NCBI GenBank assembly: GCA_963821715.1
Contig: CAWGET010000010.1
Span: 186,001-250,000 of the forward strand
Reading direction: 5' to 3'
Length of the DNA stretch: 64,000 bases
Source: CAWGET01 sp963821715
GTDB lineage: Bacteria; Bacteroidota; Ignavibacteria; Ignavibacteriales; Melioribacteraceae
Numbering within the stretch: the stretch's first letter is position 1; every line of letters starts with the position of its first letter. The notes under the pieces were generated by a model that had not been told where the DNA came from, ran no database searches, and was given only the letters and a program-made list of their open reading frames with translations. The position numbers were made by a program, and so were the translations under genes. Of this stretch, positions 54,599-63,618 are shown in pieces.

Positions 54599-55905
54599 TT
54601 CTCTTCTTTGATTTCTGAATCATTATTCATTATCTCTTTTACATCAATATTATTTTGATGAATCCTCTGTAAAGAAAGCAATCCCTCGATAGTTGATTCG
54701 GCGCCCGAATTTTTGTTTAATAGTTCTTTCGATTCGATTCCGTCGTAAACAATTCCATTTTCCGGAAAATAAATCTGAGCGTCTGCCGGATTTTTTCCAA
54801 AGAACCATTCAACCGCCTCTACTGCCCTTACCGCGTATTTCTCTTCGCCTGTAATTTTATAAGCTTCCACTAATGCATAAACCATCGGACGAATATTATA
54901 CGCGATCTGAGAATATTTTTTCTCGTTTGCGATTTCGATTTTTTCATCCGCTTTCTTTGCGGAAAAAGAATTAAGAAAATTATTTTTGATAAGATATGTG
55001 TAAAAATTATCGAGCTCATATAGAGCCGAATTCAGTGAAGAACTATCTTTTGTAACTTGAAAACTTTTTAACAGCGCATACGACTGTAAATTTCCCCAAG
55101 CGTGCCAATTATTCTGCCAGCTTAAAAATGCTCCGTTAAATTTGTTTTCGCTATCTCTTATTTGCATCTCTCTTATTCCTTCGGAAAGATTTGCGATATA
55201 TTCCAAAATCATTTCATTCGCAGATATTTTATGATATTCGATTAAAGCTAATATTAAAACGGCAGCTTGATCGGAACCGTATTGATATGGAAGCCAGACC
55301 GGAATTTCAAATCCTTCAAAATTCTCGGTCGTCAAATCAACCGGCATATTTTTTAATTCAGCCACGATCAATCGCTCAACGCTTTGCAAAATTAGTTTAG
55401 CAAATTCAGGTTCTTCGTCTACATAAATTTTGTAAGATTCCGATAACGCCCAAAGCGCCCGCCATGCCCACCAGTTCGCTTCAGCAATGCTCGTTTTAAA
55501 TTCTTTGTTGATCGAATAGTCATCCCAAATAAAATTATAGAAGTATCCATTTTCCGCCTGCATATAAAGGAGAAACTTGAGCAGAGATTTATTTCTGTTC
55601 CTGCTTTCGTCGCTTGAGTTAATTTGATAATCATACAAATAAAATATAGCTGCGCGGGCGGCATCGTCAACGCAAGCTATGCCCTCGTCTTCGTCGCCGA
55701 CATAATCGTAATCGGGATAATTACTGTAGATGTGAATTATCGCCATATCTTCTCCGCCAACATTTATCTCTTTATAGAGATAATTTAAGTGGGCGGGATT
55801 TATTAGCTGAACATCTTCTTGAGCCTGACAAGACAAAAACTGAAAGAAGAAAAACAATATAAATAATTTTGATCTATTTGAATTCAAACCTTTCCTCACT
55901 TGCAT
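54595..55905 (-). CDS. Six-hairpin glycosidase-like lipoprotein
   Basis: A 436-residue protein with a lipobox (QFLSC, Cys about 26), so probably a lipidated, cell-surface or periplasmic protein. The motifs EGIACVDDAARAAIFYL, IAEANWWAWRALWALSE, NNWHAWGNLQSYALL and GAESTIEGLLSLQR form the periodic helices of an (alpha/alpha)6 barrel. An acidic pair (DD in CVDDAAR) is a candidate catalytic site. I cannot name the family. It overlaps both neighbours in the mannoside operon and probably acts on the same glycan. Confidence 0.65.
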   Translation of the reverse strand: MQVRKGLNSNRSKLFILFFFFQFLSCQAQEDVQLINPAHLNYLYKEINVGGEDMAIIHIYSNYPDYDYVGDEDEGIACVDDAARAAIFYLYDYQINSSDESRNRNKSLLKFLLYMQAENGYFYNFIWDDYSINKEFKTSIAEANWWAWRALWALSESYKIYVDEEPEFAKLILQSVERLIVAELKNMPVDLTTENFEGFEIPVWLPYQYGSDQAAVLILALIEYHKISANEMILEYIANLSEGIREMQIRDSENKFNGAFLSWQNNWHAWGNLQSYALLKSFQVTKDSSSLNSALYELDNFYTYLIKNNFLNSFSAKKADEKIEIANEKKYSQIAYNIRPMVYALVEAYKITGEEKYAVRAVEAVEWFFGKNPADAQIYFPENGIVYDGIESKELLNKNSGAESTIEGLLSLQRIHQNNIDVKEIMNNDSEIKEEK

Positions 55906-56819
55906 AATGATAAAAGATATCCAACGCTCGTTTCGGCTACGCAGATATTCATATCTGCGCCGGAGTAATAAATCTTTACGCTTCCGTCATCCTCAATAAT
56001 CCACCCGTTGGCAAACACTACGTTCCCTACGTCACCTATCCGCTCGTAATCTTTCTCCGGCGCCAAAATCGGTTCCCGACTTCTACCCTTAATTTTCCAA
56101 GGCTTCTCCAAGTCAAGAAGTAAAACTCCTAATTTATAAATCGAAGAGATTCCAAATCCTCTAACTCCATGATAAAGCAAAAGCCAACCTTCGTCCGTTT
56201 TAAATGGTTCGGTGGAAGCTCCAATTTTGTCGGCTTCCCAAGTTCCGCCTTCCGGTTCCATCAATAATTTATGTCCGCCCCAATGAATAAGATCAGGGCT
56301 TTTGCTTATCCACATATCGTGTTTGGAATTAATCGAAGGTCTGTCGATCTTCCAGTAAAATGCGTTTATTTTTTCCGGAAATATCACGCAGTCTTTATTT
56401 GACGGCTCGGAAATCGGTCCGTGAGTTTTAAAGTGCACAAAATCATCTGTCTCCGATAAAATTACTAACGGCTGATTTTTTGAATATCCCGTGTAAGTCA
56501 AAAAATATTTCCCGTTGATTTTTGTTATCCGAGTATCTTCAATTCCCCAGTCAACATATTGCAAATATTCTCCGTGGTCTTCCGGTTTAAGCGCGAGTTT
56601 ATCGTCCACCGTAAATTGATAGCCGTCTCCACTTTCCGCTTTAACAAAAGCAGAGCGTCCGTTCGGCATCTCTACCCTGCACATCAGTAAATATTTTTCG
56701 TTAAATTTTACGGCTCCGGGATTAAAAATACTATTCACTTTAAAAGGAACATTATCTTTTGTAATGATCGGGTTTTTATCGTATCTCTCTATTTTCATTT
56801 CTTGTCCTGTATTTTTCAT
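55896..56819 (-). CDS. GH130 beta-mannoside phosphorylase/hydrolase (short form)
   Basis: A 307-residue five-bladed propeller enzyme. It has KNPIITKDNVPFK, SIFNPGAVKFNEKYLLM, the catalytic acid region in YVDWGIEDTRITKI and WEADKIGASTEPF. GH130 enzymes phosphorolyse or hydrolyse beta-1,4- or beta-1,2-linked mannosides; the phosphorolytic ones give alpha-mannose-1-phosphate. I cannot decide between these from the motifs. The ATG overlaps the stop of the second GH130 gene (ATGA). No signal peptide: cytosolic. Confidence 0.88.
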   Translation of the reverse strand: MKNTGQEMKIERYDKNPIITKDNVPFKVNSIFNPGAVKFNEKYLLMCRVEMPNGRSAFVKAESGDGYQFTVDDKLALKPEDHGEYLQYVDWGIEDTRITKINGKYFLTYTGYSKNQPLVILSETDDFVHFKTHGPISEPSNKDCVIFPEKINAFYWKIDRPSINSKHDMWISKSPDLIHWGGHKLLMEPEGGTWEADKIGASTEPFKTDEGWLLLYHGVRGFGISSIYKLGVLLLDLEKPWKIKGRSREPILAPEKDYERIGDVGNVVFANGWIIEDDGSVKIYYSGADMNICVAETSVGYLLSLCK

Positions 56820-58075
56820 TTCGTTAATTGTTGGATCAGTTCATCTATTTTTACTTTTGCAAATCCGCATGATGAATCGGACATTGCGTAAGGAATGATT
56901 AAATAATTCCGGTGAATGAGGGATCCGCAAGAATAAACTACATTCGGCACATACCCTTCGCGTTCGGATTCATCCGGCTCAATTAAAGGTTCGTTTAGAA
57001 AGCCAATTACTTTGGAGGGATCGTCACGGTCGAGCAGGAGTGCGCTGATTACATATTTCCGTAAAGCTCCCACCGCATGAATTATTAGCAGCCATCCGCG
57101 TTCGGTTTCAATCGGAGAACCGCAATTGCCAAGCTGCACAAACTCCCAAGGTTTACGGGGGATAACTATTTTGACGGGATCTTCCCATTGAAATATACTT
57201 TCGGATTTCATCAGAAATAGATTTTCGCCGTCCTGCCTGGAAGTCATGAAATATTTTCCGCCTATCTTTCGCGGGAATAAAGCCATTCCTTTATCCCGGA
57301 CTCCGTTCCCCGTTAATTTTCTTACTTCAAAATTTATGAAATTCTTTGTGATAAGAATTTTAGAATTTATTTCTCTTCCGTTGTAAGCGGTATAAGTAGC
57401 ATAGTAATTTCCATCTTCAAACTTTACAAAACGGGCGTCTTCCATTCCCATTTTTTCGTTTTTTGAAAAAGGAAAAAGAACTCTTTCGTCGATCAGGCTT
57501 GTATCCGGAAATCGGCAATAATAATCGGTATTCTGTAATGTTTTTGAAGGAGAATTCCCGTCTTCAAAAAATGTATCCGACGGTGCAGAAAGTCCGGATC
57601 TTGTTTTCAATTCTATATCGCCTTCCGAATCTACTTCTCCTTCCGTAAATTCAATCGAAGAAATATGTCCCTCGCCCGTTGCTCTTAAACTCAAAACAAA
57701 TCTTACAGAATCATTTTTTGTTCCGGATTGATCGGGATGAGGAACTATTGAAGGATTAAAAAGCGCCGCGGCTTCCAGAGAATATTCATTTGAAAAATAT
57801 GCGCCTATCAGAAACTTTATATCTTTATTCAATTCATCTTTTTTTTCTATGAACTTTTCAACACGGCGATAATTTTTTAGAATCTGATCTTCAAAATTTT
57901 TGTGTCTGTGAGAGAATTCAAAATAAATTTTATTTAGATTTTCCTGCACTTCCCATTGATTCAATTTTAAAATCCGATTCAATATTTTTTTAATTCTTTT
58001 TTCCGGCAGTTCAAAATATTTAAGAATCACCTTTCTCGGGTTAGCATAAATTCTGTTTTCTAATTTTTCAATCAT
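56816..58075 (-). CDS. GH130-family enzyme with N-terminal helical extension (long form)
   Basis: A 419-residue protein. The first 90 residues are an added helical region; the rest is a GH130 propeller: FNPSIVPHPDQS, FVLSLRATGEGHISSIEF, the catalytic region MGMEDARFVKFED, and a terminal IIPYAMSDSSCGFAKV. It is distinct in sequence from the shorter GH130 next to it, so the two probably act on different chain lengths or linkages. It sits between permease 2 and the short GH130, overlapping both by four bases. Confidence 0.85.
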   Translation of the reverse strand: MIEKLENRIYANPRKVILKYFELPEKRIKKILNRILKLNQWEVQENLNKIYFEFSHRHKNFEDQILKNYRRVEKFIEKKDELNKDIKFLIGAYFSNEYSLEAAALFNPSIVPHPDQSGTKNDSVRFVLSLRATGEGHISSIEFTEGEVDSEGDIELKTRSGLSAPSDTFFEDGNSPSKTLQNTDYYCRFPDTSLIDERVLFPFSKNEKMGMEDARFVKFEDGNYYATYTAYNGREINSKILITKNFINFEVRKLTGNGVRDKGMALFPRKIGGKYFMTSRQDGENLFLMKSESIFQWEDPVKIVIPRKPWEFVQLGNCGSPIETERGWLLIIHAVGALRKYVISALLLDRDDPSKVIGFLNEPLIEPDESEREGYVPNVVYSCGSLIHRNYLIIPYAMSDSSCGFAKVKIDELIQQLTK

Positions 58076-58890
58076 TCTTTAATTCCCGTTGAAGCCATAC
58101 TTTGAATGAAATATTTTTGGAAGAAGAGATAAGCCAGCATAATAGGCAGCGCTAGCATAACCGCGGACGCGAGTTTTACTCCGAGCTGCGATTCCGCTCT
58201 TCCGCCGACTGCGAATAAAGTTACAAGCTGCGGCATCGTCATGAGGCTTTCATCGCGGATCACGATCAACGGCCAAAGAACTTCATTCCACGAAGCCATA
58301 AATGTTATAATACCAATCGTGACCAAAGCGGGAACTGAATTTGGCCAGAGTATCCTGAAAATAATTTCGAGTTCGTTGCATCCGTCGAGCCGCGCGGCGT
58401 CAATCAAACTTTGCGGTATTGATTTAAAATATTGTCTGAACATTATTATTCCCAAAGCATTGATGAAATAAGGAACGATCAACGCCAGGTAAGTATCAGT
58501 CCATCCGAACTTGACCATTATTATGTATTGCGGGATAAGCGTAATTTGAAACGGAAGAGTCATCGTAAAAATTATAATGTAAAAAATTAAATTCCTGCCT
58601 TTGAACTCCATCCGTGAAAGCGCGTAGCCTATCATTGAGCCGAAAATTAAAACACCCGTAGTAATAATGCTCGATACAAAAATACTGTTGACGAACGAAC
58701 GCCCGATCGGAATTTTACTAACCATTTGCGAATAACTGCTTAGTGTGAGCCCGGATGGGAAAAGAGTTAAGCCGCTGATGTCGTTTTCGGGCGCGAGCGA
58801 AGCCGTTATCATCCAATAAAACGGGTAAATAAATATCAGCGCGCCGATAGTCAAAGACAAATAAAACAATATTCTTTTCAATGCTTTCAA
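58072..58890 (-). CDS. ABC carbohydrate transporter, permease 2 (MalG-like)
   Basis: A 272-residue inner-membrane protein with six helices. The start is TTG 58890, overlapping the upstream stop in TTGA. It has the EAA loop SLIDAARLDGCNELEIIFRI and the typical ends LFIYPFYWMITASL and YLFFQKYFIQSMASTGIKE. It pairs with permease 1 to form the membrane channel of a class 1 sugar importer. No ATPase gene is present in the window, so a shared MsmK/MalK-type ATPase encoded elsewhere is implied. Confidence 0.92.
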   Translation of the reverse strand: MKALKRILFYLSLTIGALIFIYPFYWMITASLAPENDISGLTLFPSGLTLSSYSQMVSKIPIGRSFVNSIFVSSIITTGVLIFGSMIGYALSRMEFKGRNLIFYIIIFTMTLPFQITLIPQYIIMVKFGWTDTYLALIVPYFINALGIIMFRQYFKSIPQSLIDAARLDGCNELEIIFRILWPNSVPALVTIGIITFMASWNEVLWPLIVIRDESLMTMPQLVTLFAVGGRAESQLGVKLASAVMLALPIMLAYLFFQKYFIQSMASTGIKE

Positions 58891-59748
58891 GATTCTTTCT
58901 CAACAAATTTTTTCTGAAGGAGAACAACAGTGAAAATAATTAACGCAAAAAATAATCCGAGAGTAGCGGCGTAGCCCATATGGTAATAGAAAAATCCTTG
59001 TTTATAGATGTAAAGTACAGCCGAGATTGTGCTGTTTAAAGGTCCTCCTCCCGTCATTATGTAAGGCTCGATGAATAAAGAAAATCCGCCGATGGTCGAT
59101 AGAATCACAACCATAAAAATTGTCGGATTTATCATCGGCAGCGTTATCTGAAAAAATTTCTGCCAGCGTGTAGCGCCTTCCAAATCTGCGGCTTCGTAAT
59201 AATGAACAGGAACGGTTTGAAGCCCGACTAAAAACAGAACGATATATAAACCGACGTTTTTCCAAGTCGCCATCAAGGCGATGGACGGCATTGCGATATT
59301 CGGATCGGTGAGCCAGCCGACTTTTCCGAGTCCGACGTTTACCAAAAGTCTGTTAAGCAATCCGGTATCAAACCCGTATAATTGCTGCCATAAAATTGTT
59401 ACCACAACACCCGAAACAATAACCGGCAGAAAAAAAGCGGCACGGAAAAATCCTCTAAACTTTAATTTCTGATTTAGAATTTCTGCAAGAAAGAGAGCCA
59501 CTATTATTTGGAGCGGAATGTGAATGACGAGAAAGATAAGCGTATTTATAATTGATTTGAAAAACACTTTATCATTAAATAATCGCACGTAATTATTTAA
59601 GCCGGTGAATTCCATCGGCGAAATAATATTCCATTTATGAAAAGTGAGCACGATAGAAAAAACAATTGGGAACGCAACAAACAAAATAAAATGAATGATG
59701 TATGGCGATACAAGCAAATAAGGCAATATTTTTTTTTGTCGTTATCAT
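58887..59748 (-). CDS. ABC carbohydrate transporter, permease 1 (MalF-like), frame broken at its N-terminus
   Basis: A roughly 286-residue permease with six helices. The ORF from TTG 59726 starts LPYLLVSPYIIHFILFVAFP, the middle of the first segment. The more natural start is ATG 59748, giving MITTKKILPYLLVSPY, but it is out of frame by one base because of a run of 9 T on the plus strand (59729-59737) where 8 would be in frame. The EAA loop is HYYEAADLEGATRWQKFFQI. It is the first of the two permeases downstream of the binding protein. Confidence 0.85.
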
Positions 59749-59754
59749 CTGCGC

Positions 59755-61053
59755 TTAGTCCAGAAAAAGTAAATTAACCGCGTCCGCCGCGTCTTGAACA
59801 GCCTGCTTGGGCGATTTCATCCCGTAAACTACACAAGCTTCATACTGCTGAGATATTAGATCGAAAACTTCTTTTAGAACCGGCGAAGCGTCGGTTCCCT
59901 TAACATATTCCGCCTGTCTCGCAAATTGTTCCATCTTCGGATTTTCTTCAAAATATTTTTGGAAGACCGGATTTTCTATTAAATCTTTTCGTCTTGGAAG
60001 CTGATTAGTTATTTCCAAAAATCTCAGATCCCCTTCTTCATCAATCATCGTCTTCAAATATTTCCAAGCGGCTTCTGGGTTATCGCAAGTTTTAAAGATC
60101 ACAAAGTTTTTCGGATCGCCATAAGTGTAAACCGGTCCGGTATGATTATCCGGAACCGGGATCTTAGAGAAACCATATTCAAATCCGGGCGGTTTAAAAT
60201 TTTCCGCGTGCGTAATTTCCCACGGTCCGGTAAATCTTGTAGCGATTACTCCGGCTAAAAACACATCCTGCCTCGCCGAAAGTCTTTCCTTGGAAAAATA
60301 ATTTTTTGCGTAAAGCGATCTTAAAAACGCAAACACATTAACCGCGTCTTCATTGTTAAATACGGCTTTCCCGTTTTCAACTAATGATGCTCCTCCCGAA
60401 GCCGCCAGATATAAAGGGTAAAAATCGAAGAACCGCTGCCACCAAGTTACCTGAACTTCCGCGTAACCAAACCATCGGTCGACATAACCGTCGCCGTCCA
60501 AATCCTTTTGAAATTTTTTAGACGCTTCCGTGAATTCCGAATAAGTTGTTGGAACATTATTCAAATTCAACTCCGCAAGAATATTTTCGTTGTAGATGAG
60601 CATAATCGGATTTATCTTCCAGGGGATTTGGTATATATGTCCGTCGAGCGAACGGATTTCCTCCACCACAGAACTATCGCATCGCTTGTATATAAAATCA
60701 GTGAACCCCTCCAACGTATCCAGCGCAATTAAAATTCCGGCTTGCGCGTAGGCTTCAACGTCGCCCTGCCACATATTTGAATAAATATCGGGAGTAGTTT
60801 CTCCGACCACAGCGGCTAAAATTATTTCTTCGCTCGATTGTCCTTCCGGCACCGGCTGAAAACTTACAGGCGAATTCGGATTATTCTCATTCCAACGCTC
60901 AGTGAACAATTCGGCAAACTTTATCTCATAACTGTTATTCGAACACCAATAAGTTATTTCCTTTTCCCTGTCGCTATTTTCGTCTCCGCAAGAAAGGAAA
61001 AATGTAGTGGATAAAGCGGCAATATAAAAAGAATGCGAAAATAAATTTTTCAT
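59755..61053 (-). CDS. ABC carbohydrate transporter, extracellular solute-binding lipoprotein
   Basis: A class 1 extracellular solute-binding protein of about 432 residues from ATG 61053, which overlaps the upstream TGA (ATGA). A further ATG at 61068 is possible. It has a lipobox (TTFFLSC). The mature part carries the family pattern ITYWCSNNSYEIKFAELFTE and GETTPDIYSNMW, then FTGPWEI and PVYTYGDPKNFVIF. It would deliver manno-oligosaccharides to the two permeases directly downstream. Context, rather than the sequence, suggests the sugar. Confidence 0.9.
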   Translation of the reverse strand: MKNLFSHSFYIAALSTTFFLSCGDENSDREKEITYWCSNNSYEIKFAELFTERWNENNPNSPVSFQPVPEGQSSEEIILAAVVGETTPDIYSNMWQGDVEAYAQAGILIALDTLEGFTDFIYKRCDSSVVEEIRSLDGHIYQIPWKINPIMLIYNENILAELNLNNVPTTYSEFTEASKKFQKDLDGDGYVDRWFGYAEVQVTWWQRFFDFYPLYLAASGGASLVENGKAVFNNEDAVNVFAFLRSLYAKNYFSKERLSARQDVFLAGVIATRFTGPWEITHAENFKPPGFEYGFSKIPVPDNHTGPVYTYGDPKNFVIFKTCDNPEAAWKYLKTMIDEEGDLRFLEITNQLPRRKDLIENPVFQKYFEENPKMEQFARQAEYVKGTDASPVLKEVFDLISQQYEACVVYGMKSPKQAVQDAADAVNLLFLD

Positions 61054-62557
61054 TGCCAGTTTTCCCATTCACTGTCTATCGTTGGATACGGAAGTCGTGG
61101 AATTAATCCCCCCTTTTTTACAGAATAAAGATCGATCTCTTTTGGAGCTTCCTCTGAAGTGACATTAATTTTATTAAGATAGTTTTTATGTATGCTGATT
61201 GAGTATTCTGTTTTTAATCTCTGCAATTCTCTAAATATTTTTTCATTTAATTCGCCGCTCAGATCTTCCTTATTTTCAGCCGAAGAACTTATTTCTTCAT
61301 TTTTTAATAAGACAGAATTAGTCAGAACATTTCTATAAGCGGAAGATGCTATTTTCTCTTTCCACCAACCGTTTTGGGTTTTGACTATTTCTGTATCAAA
61401 ATATCCAAGCTCTTCGGCATCATGCGATAACAGTTTATCCCGTGTCATCCGCCAGACTAATTGTTCCAATGAACTGGAAAAATCATTTAAATCTGTCTGT
61501 CCTATTTTTATGTATAACTCCCGATTGCGATACCAATAAATAAAATCTTCCAAAGTATAAGATGTATCCTGCGCTTCAATCAATTTTATTGATGAATATT
61601 CGTCTCCGGTATTTTTACCCATCTTACTCAAAGCGTATTTTAATTTTTCATCCAAATTCCATTCTTTATATTTCTCGCGCGTTAAGATAAACTTTCCCAT
61701 ATATGATCTTAAAATATTAAAAGCATCCCGTCTGATGATTGGATTTTCTCTGCGCATTATTTTGTCCACGTAACTATCGGAAAGAGAATCCATCTTCGTT
61801 TTTTGCAAAGCAAGTTCAACTTCTTTTTTAGATTTAATGAAATCTGATTCATTAATCATAATATTCTTTGCCACATTCTCTAATCTGACGAGATACCATT
61901 CATCATTTACAAATATCGGCGACGAAATTTCTCCCGCCTGCATTGTATCCACAATCTCAGCGAGAAAAGGATTTTTTCTTTTTAATTGATATTTGCTTAT
62001 CTGCATACTTCTCTCATCGGCGAAAACCGAATCGTTTATTTGGACGGAGAAAAGGGAATCATACTTAGATTCGTTTTTTAAACTTTTAAATATTTTTCTA
62101 ATACTTCCGTTTCTTTCGTTACGAGCCAGCTTAAATCCAACTCAATATTTTTTTGAGCGACTAAATCTTCAACTTCTTTTTGCGTATAATCTATGGAAGA
62201 TAATATCTTTTCTTTGAACAATTCTTCAGTTGCGAGGTCGGCTGCAATATCCTCAAACATGAAATAAATTTCTTCTTTTTCTAAGAGCTTTTTTTCTAGT
62301 CCCGCTAAAGCCAGAAGCTTTTCATTGATCATATATTTTAAATGAACCTCTTTAGAATTATTCTCCCGCTTGGGAAAAGCAGGTCCGAATTCATAGCTGT
62401 AAAAAAATTCTTCAGCTGTAATATTTATCGGACCGACTTCGGCGATTATTTCATTTGGAAAAATGCTCCCTTCATTATAGCGTTCGAACAAAGACTGTGC
62501 AGAAACCATTTCTCCGAGAAAAAATAAAAGCGTAATTATTTTGAAGACTAACTTCAT
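61050..62557 (-). CDS. SurA/PPIC-like periplasmic peptidyl-prolyl isomerase, frame broken
   Basis: The first frame (ATG 62557) has a signal peptide (MVSAQ) and a SurA-like helical N-terminus: NEIIAEVGPINITAEEFFYS, then MINEKLLALAGLEKKL. The remainder from about 62090 down is in another frame: SLKNESKYDSLFSVQIND, then a PPIC-type region (NPFLAEIVDTMQAGEISSP) and a helical end. Joining needs one extra A at TTTAAAAG, the only case in this window that requires adding a base. The corrected protein is about 500 residues. It lies between the PorV-like gene and the binding protein and could help fold outer-membrane or T9SS clients. Confidence 0.72.
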
Positions 62558-62565
62558 CGTAAAAA

Positions 62566-63600
62566 TTAAAATTTAACGCTTAATGAAAAGGTATGAATGT
62601 TCTGCAGGCGTCCGAAATCTCTGAAAGAATAATCGAAATTTACTATTGCCAGACTCAAAAGCATCTGAGAACTTAGTCCGACTCCGAGCGACAATCCGCC
62701 TTCGGCTTCATCCAGAAACAGGGAATTATATCCTCCGCGCAATTTTACAATATCTAACAGCGTTAACTCCGCGCCGGCATTCAAACTTTGATAATCATTA
62801 TTCGGGACTAATGCGTCCGCAGCAATTCGCAGCTTGTATGCGTCGCGATTTATAGCATAAGTAGAAACGCCTATTTGAAATGTAAGCGGCAGTTCCCATT
62901 CATCCATTTCTATATTAGTCGGGATTCGTTCGTTGGAACCAAGTTTTGTATCGTCAACGCGGATAAAATATCGCGTATCTCTTCCATTCAAAGTCATTGA
63001 TGTTCCAAAATTTGAAATAGCCGCGCCGATCACCATCCCGCCAAAAAGATCTGTTCTAAAAAGAGTTCCAGCGTCGATAGCGAAAGCGCTCGAGCTCATA
63101 TGCCAGATTGACTGCTGAATATATTTTGCCGTAAACCCGATTGAAAATCTTTCGGTTAAATTCCTCGCGTAAGAAAGACCGAACGCTATATCGTTTGCAG
63201 TAAAAAATTCTCCGGTACCGTCGGGCTTTTCAACGGTTGTTACCTTCATATCGTTCATCGATAAAGAAGTAAAACTAAATCCGACAGTCCCAAAATTTCC
63301 CAGCGGAATTACGAGTCCGGCAAAATCAAAATTTGTTTCCGCCAGCCAGTCTGTATGAACTACGGAGACTTCATATCTTTCGCCTCTGCTTATTCCGGCT
63401 GGATTCCAGTAAAGCGCCGACGCGTCATCGGCTATACTGACAAAAGCTCCGCCCATTCCCGCGGAAGCTGCGCCTACTCCGATCTCTAAAAAACTCGCGG
63501 CTGTAGTTCCTTTTTTAGAAACATTTTGCGCGCAAACGCTTCCTCCCAAAAATAACAGGGCGACCGCAGCTATAATAATTTTGTTATTTATTTTTCTCAT
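62566..63600 (-). CDS. PorV/PorQ-family outer-membrane beta-barrel protein
   Basis: A 344-residue protein with signal peptide (SVCAQ, about 1-25). The mature N-terminus FLEIGVGAASAGMGGAFVSI, followed by DDASALYWNPAGI, is the signature of the PorV/PorQ family. The rest is a string of amphipathic strands ending in an aromatic-terminated FSLSVKF. PorV is the T9SS outer-membrane partner that hands cargo to the attachment machinery. Its position next to a T9SS C-terminal fragment and upstream of T9SS-sorted enzymes fits that role. Confidence 0.9.
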   Translation of the reverse strand: MRKINNKIIIAAVALLFLGGSVCAQNVSKKGTTAASFLEIGVGAASAGMGGAFVSIADDASALYWNPAGISRGERYEVSVVHTDWLAETNFDFAGLVIPLGNFGTVGFSFTSLSMNDMKVTTVEKPDGTGEFFTANDIAFGLSYARNLTERFSIGFTAKYIQQSIWHMSSSAFAIDAGTLFRTDLFGGMVIGAAISNFGTSMTLNGRDTRYFIRVDDTKLGSNERIPTNIEMDEWELPLTFQIGVSTYAINRDAYKLRIAADALVPNNDYQSLNAGAELTLLDIVKLRGGYNSLFLDEAEGGLSLGVGLSSQMLLSLAIVNFDYSFRDFGRLQNIHTFSLSVKF

Positions 63601-63618
63601 CTTAGCGCCTAAAATTTA

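Noticed and set aside
52163..61053. Search for SusC/SusD genes in the mannoside locus
   Set aside because: No TonB-dependent receptor or SusD-like protein is present; transport is by the ABC system.
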